Source: Bryum argenteum (taxonomy: Eukaryota > Streptophyta > Bryopsida > Bryales > Bryaceae). Taken from it: a stretch of DNA of 64,000 nucleotides. The notes below the pieces were generated by a model. The model was given only the letters and a program-made list of their open reading frames with translations, did not search any database and had not been told where the DNA came from. Of the stretch, positions 61,618 through 64,000 are shown in pieces; positions within the stretch are counted from its first letter, which is position 1, and each line of letters opens with the position of its first letter. The translations under genes and the position numbers were made by a program. The DNA is taken from assembly GCA_037043015.1 (NCBI GenBank), contig CM073328.1:235409-299408 (forward strand). Reading direction: 5' to 3'.

Positions 61618-62610
61618 AACATAGGTCAAGCACCACGCAAGTCTTGAGAGTGATGTATGCGGGAGAAGGTGATTTGGCAAAGCGGATAAGGGAGGCATAT
61701 ATGAAAGACCCCGAGGCTCAAAAGTTCTTAGATGAACTTAGGTGTGGCAAGAAGCCCAAAGGTATCCGGCTTCACCAAGGTATAATCAAGTTCAAGCAAA
61801 ATAGGGTGTATGTTCCAAAGGGCAAGTTGAGGTTGAGTGTGCTCAAGGATGAGCATGACAACCCCTTGGCCGGGCATAGGGGGGAGAAATCCACCATATG
61901 CTCGGTTTCAAAGAGGTTCTATTGGCCCGGGATGAAGGAAGACATTGCCCATTATGTGAAAACTTGTATTACTTGTCAAGCCAACCGGGCGTCATACCGA
62001 AAGTAAGTGGGTTTGTTAAGGCCTTTGTTACCCGAATGGTCCATGGGAGTGTGTCTCTATGGATTTCATTACAAGCCTTCCGGAGTCACGAGGGAGTGAC
62101 GCCATCTTTGTGGTGGTTGATAGGTTTAGTAAGTTGGCAAGGATGGAGCCAACAAAAGGGACGGCGACCGCCTTTGAAACCACGGTGCTCTTTTTCAACG
62201 TTTGGTGGCGGCACCACGGATTGCCAAAGGTGATTGTATCCGATAGAGACCCCAAGTTTACAAGTGCATTTTGGAGGCACTTGTTTAGGAGGATGAAGAC
62301 AAAGTTGACATTTAGTACGGCTTTTCACCCTCCAACCGATGGGCAAACGGAACGGGTGAATGGGGTCTTGAATCAATACCTTCGCAACTATGTGAGTGCA
62401 GACCAAAGTGATTGGAGTGAGTACTTGGGTTTGGCGGAGTTTAGCTACAATGCATCAAGACATTCAGCTACGGGGCAATCGCCGTTCAAGGTGGCTTATG
62501 GAGTTGAGCCACTTATGCCTGCCGACCTAGCTTTGGAAGGATTGCAATCGGAGTTGGAACGAAGCCAAGTTCTTTCAAGACTTGGTGGCCAAGAGAGAGC
62601 AATTACTTGA
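61618..62610 (+). pseudogene. chromovirus integrase remnant
   Basis: The zinc-binding HHCC region (HDNPLAGHRGEKS, FYWPGMKEDI, CITCQANRASYRK) runs to a TAA at about 62,004. The DDE core follows in another frame from 62,059: MDFITSLPESRGSDAIFVVV, VIVSDRDPKFTSAFW and FHPPTDGQTERVNGVLNQYL, holding the three acidic residues. The frame breaks again near 62,580. Confidence 0.9.
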
Positions 62611-63141
62611 GAAGACCAAGTGGTACTTAGACAAGGCACAAAAGAGGTATGTGAAACAAGTTAACAAAGGGCGGCGCCATGAGGAGTATGAGGAGGGCCA
62701 AAAGGTGTGGTTGAATGTGAAGAACTTCACCTTACCGGATGGCTTGACTCCCAAATTCATGGCAAAGTATGCGGGTCCATTTGTCATTGCAAAACGGTTG
62801 TTTGAGGATGTTTATAAGTTGGACTTACCACCGGAGATCAAGGTTCACCCCACCTTCCATGTGTCATTGCTCAAGCCATATCACGAAGATAAGGTGAGGC
62901 CGAACGCAAGCAAGTGTTGCGGCCTCCACCCGAACTAGTTGGTGATCACCTAGAGTTCGAGGTAGAAGGCATTTTGAAATGCCGGAACACCAAGAAGAAG
63001 GGCAAAGAATACTTGGTGAAGTGGCGGGGGTACCATGAGAAGGAAGCAACATGGGTTGAGGCCAAGTACATGGCAAATGCAAAGGAGATGGTGGAAAGGT
63101 ATGAAAGCCAACGGAGATCCAAGACACCGAGAAAGCATTGA
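62582..63141 (+). pseudogene. chromovirus integrase C-terminus and chromodomain remnant
   Basis: First part: KVWLNVKNFTLPDGL and KVHPTFHVSLLKPY, the conserved integrase tail before a chromodomain. A shift near 62,905 precedes LEFEVEGILKCRNTKKKGKE, YLVKWRGYHEKEATWVE and MVERYESQ, a full chromodomain with aromatic cage-type positions (Y, W, W). In chromoviruses this module directs integration to chromatin marks. Confidence 0.9.
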
Positions 63142-63158
63142 TGAGGACATCAACCTTT

Positions 63159-63168
63159 GAAGTGGGGG
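63159..63168 (+). promoter_or_regulatory. candidate polypurine tract
   Basis: GAAGTGGGGG is followed at once by TG, compatible with the start of a 3' LTR. It lies 18 bases after the chromodomain stop. Confidence 0.55.
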
Positions 63169-64000
63169 TGAATCACCACACTTGTATAGACTTGGCCTAA
63201 GTTTTGTCTAGTATTTGGTGCAAATTGCACATGTTGTAATACTTGGTTGACAATAAAGTTGCAAATTGAATGGCAAGTTTCCGTGATTGCATGTTGAATG
63301 TGAGATGTGTCCTAGTCTCATGTTGGATTGCTAGGTTGGTTGGAAGAGGTTGAAGGATACGCGAAGCCAATACTGGAATCTTTGCAAAACAGGGGACCTT
63401 GGCTTGGGAGTTGTAAGTGGGTGAATCCCCATGACTCTCAAGCTTAGGACTTGCTCGGGCGGGGAGCAAGATAGTGGCACGGGCTCATAAAAGTGCCCTT
63501 TGCGGGTTGACCATTGTCAACGCATGGGATGGCCATCCATGTCTCGGTAGGGTGAAGCAAAGGCTAGGTCGGGCGGGACTTAGCATTATCCCTAGGTGAG
63601 CAAAGTTTACCACTTGAGAGCCTAAGTGCTTAAAAGAGGGCTTGGTGTTGCGACCAAGAAAGTATTGGTTAGCCTTGAATTTATTCCTAAGTCATGTGAG
63701 TATGATAGGCTAGTTGAGCCTAACTTGGGGCCATTGGGGGCATTCCAAGTAAGTCTCAAAGTAGATAGGTCTAGATTTTGTAGGTCCTTTGAAGGCAAAC
63801 TCTAGGGTGCCAAGGACCTTAGACCTATCTAATGCCACCTTTGAGGACTTAGCCATTTTCTAAGTGGAAGGATGCTTAGAGCATTGCGGGGCTAGCTACC
63901 CTGGAACGCAATGCAAGTGCCAAGGAGGAGGCTACCTCAAGAACTTGGTACTGCCGACAAGAGAGATTGTCGATGAGGGCATCGACGCTGTTTGGTGGGG
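63169..64000 (+). other. 3' LTR start or 3' non-coding part of the chromovirus
   Basis: No gene. The segment runs off the window. It should be the 3' LTR if the polypurine tract is right, yet I find no matching copy before 58,537. Near 63,767 and 63,822 AGATAGGTCTA and TAGACCTATCT form an 11-bp inverted repeat. Confidence 0.45.

Larger units (their letters stand above)
58537..63172 (+). mobile_element. decayed Ty3/gypsy chromovirus, internal region
   Basis: Order: primer-binding site, gag with CCHC knuckle, aspartic protease, reverse transcriptase, RNase H, integrase, chromodomain, polypurine tract. Integrase after RNase H places it in Ty3/gypsy; the C-terminal chromodomain places it among plant chromoviruses. 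All coding parts are recognisable but broken by at least two stop codons and several one- or two-base shifts, so this copy cannot make its polyprotein. Part boundaries are given in separate entries. Confidence 0.92.

Overview
This is nuclear DNA of a land plant. The evidence is many short GT-AG introns, a plant-type BEACH protein, a plastid-targeted tryptophan enzyme, a plant tripolyphosphatase, telo-boxes at the 5' ends of two genes, and a chromodomain Ty3/gypsy retroelement primed by initiator-Met tRNA. Gene spacing of about 10 kb, modest introns and AT-rich intergenic DNA suggest a bryophyte (moss or liverwort), but that placement is inference.

Layout. 1-3,370: gene-free, with a head-to-tail array of about six short Helitron-like units (1,464-2,951). 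3,369-5,716 (-): a nine-exon homolog of human C9orf85 (DUF2039) whose frame breaks at an A5 tract. 5,881-8,458: AT-rich repeats. About 8,500-30,349 (+): one very large BCHC/neurobeachin-type BEACH gene, about 39 recognisable coding exons, 5' end unresolved. 31,846-32,865 (-): a two-exon CYTH/triphosphate tunnel enzyme (TTM3-like). 34,505-38,144 (+): nine-exon plastid indole-3-glycerol phosphate synthase. 41,236-42,565 (-): an F-box protein whose two halves are in frame only if a 22-nt GT...AG segment is removed. 44,267-53,115: a transposon graveyard of elements bounded by TTAACCCCTAAACG-type inverted repeats, some nested. 54,392-55,570 (-): intronless ribosomal protein L3 (uL3). 58,537-63,172 (+) and flanks: a decayed chromovirus; no LTR pair is visible in the window.

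The host genes are functionally unrelated: membrane trafficking (BEACH), polyphosphate chemistry (TTM), tryptophan synthesis (IGPS), ubiquitin targeting (F-box) and translation (uL3). The most unusual material is the tandem Helitron-like array, the TTAA-bounded inverted-repeat family and the two gene models with frame anomalies. Coordinates of splice sites were read by eye and may be off by a few bases, especially in the BEACH gene.
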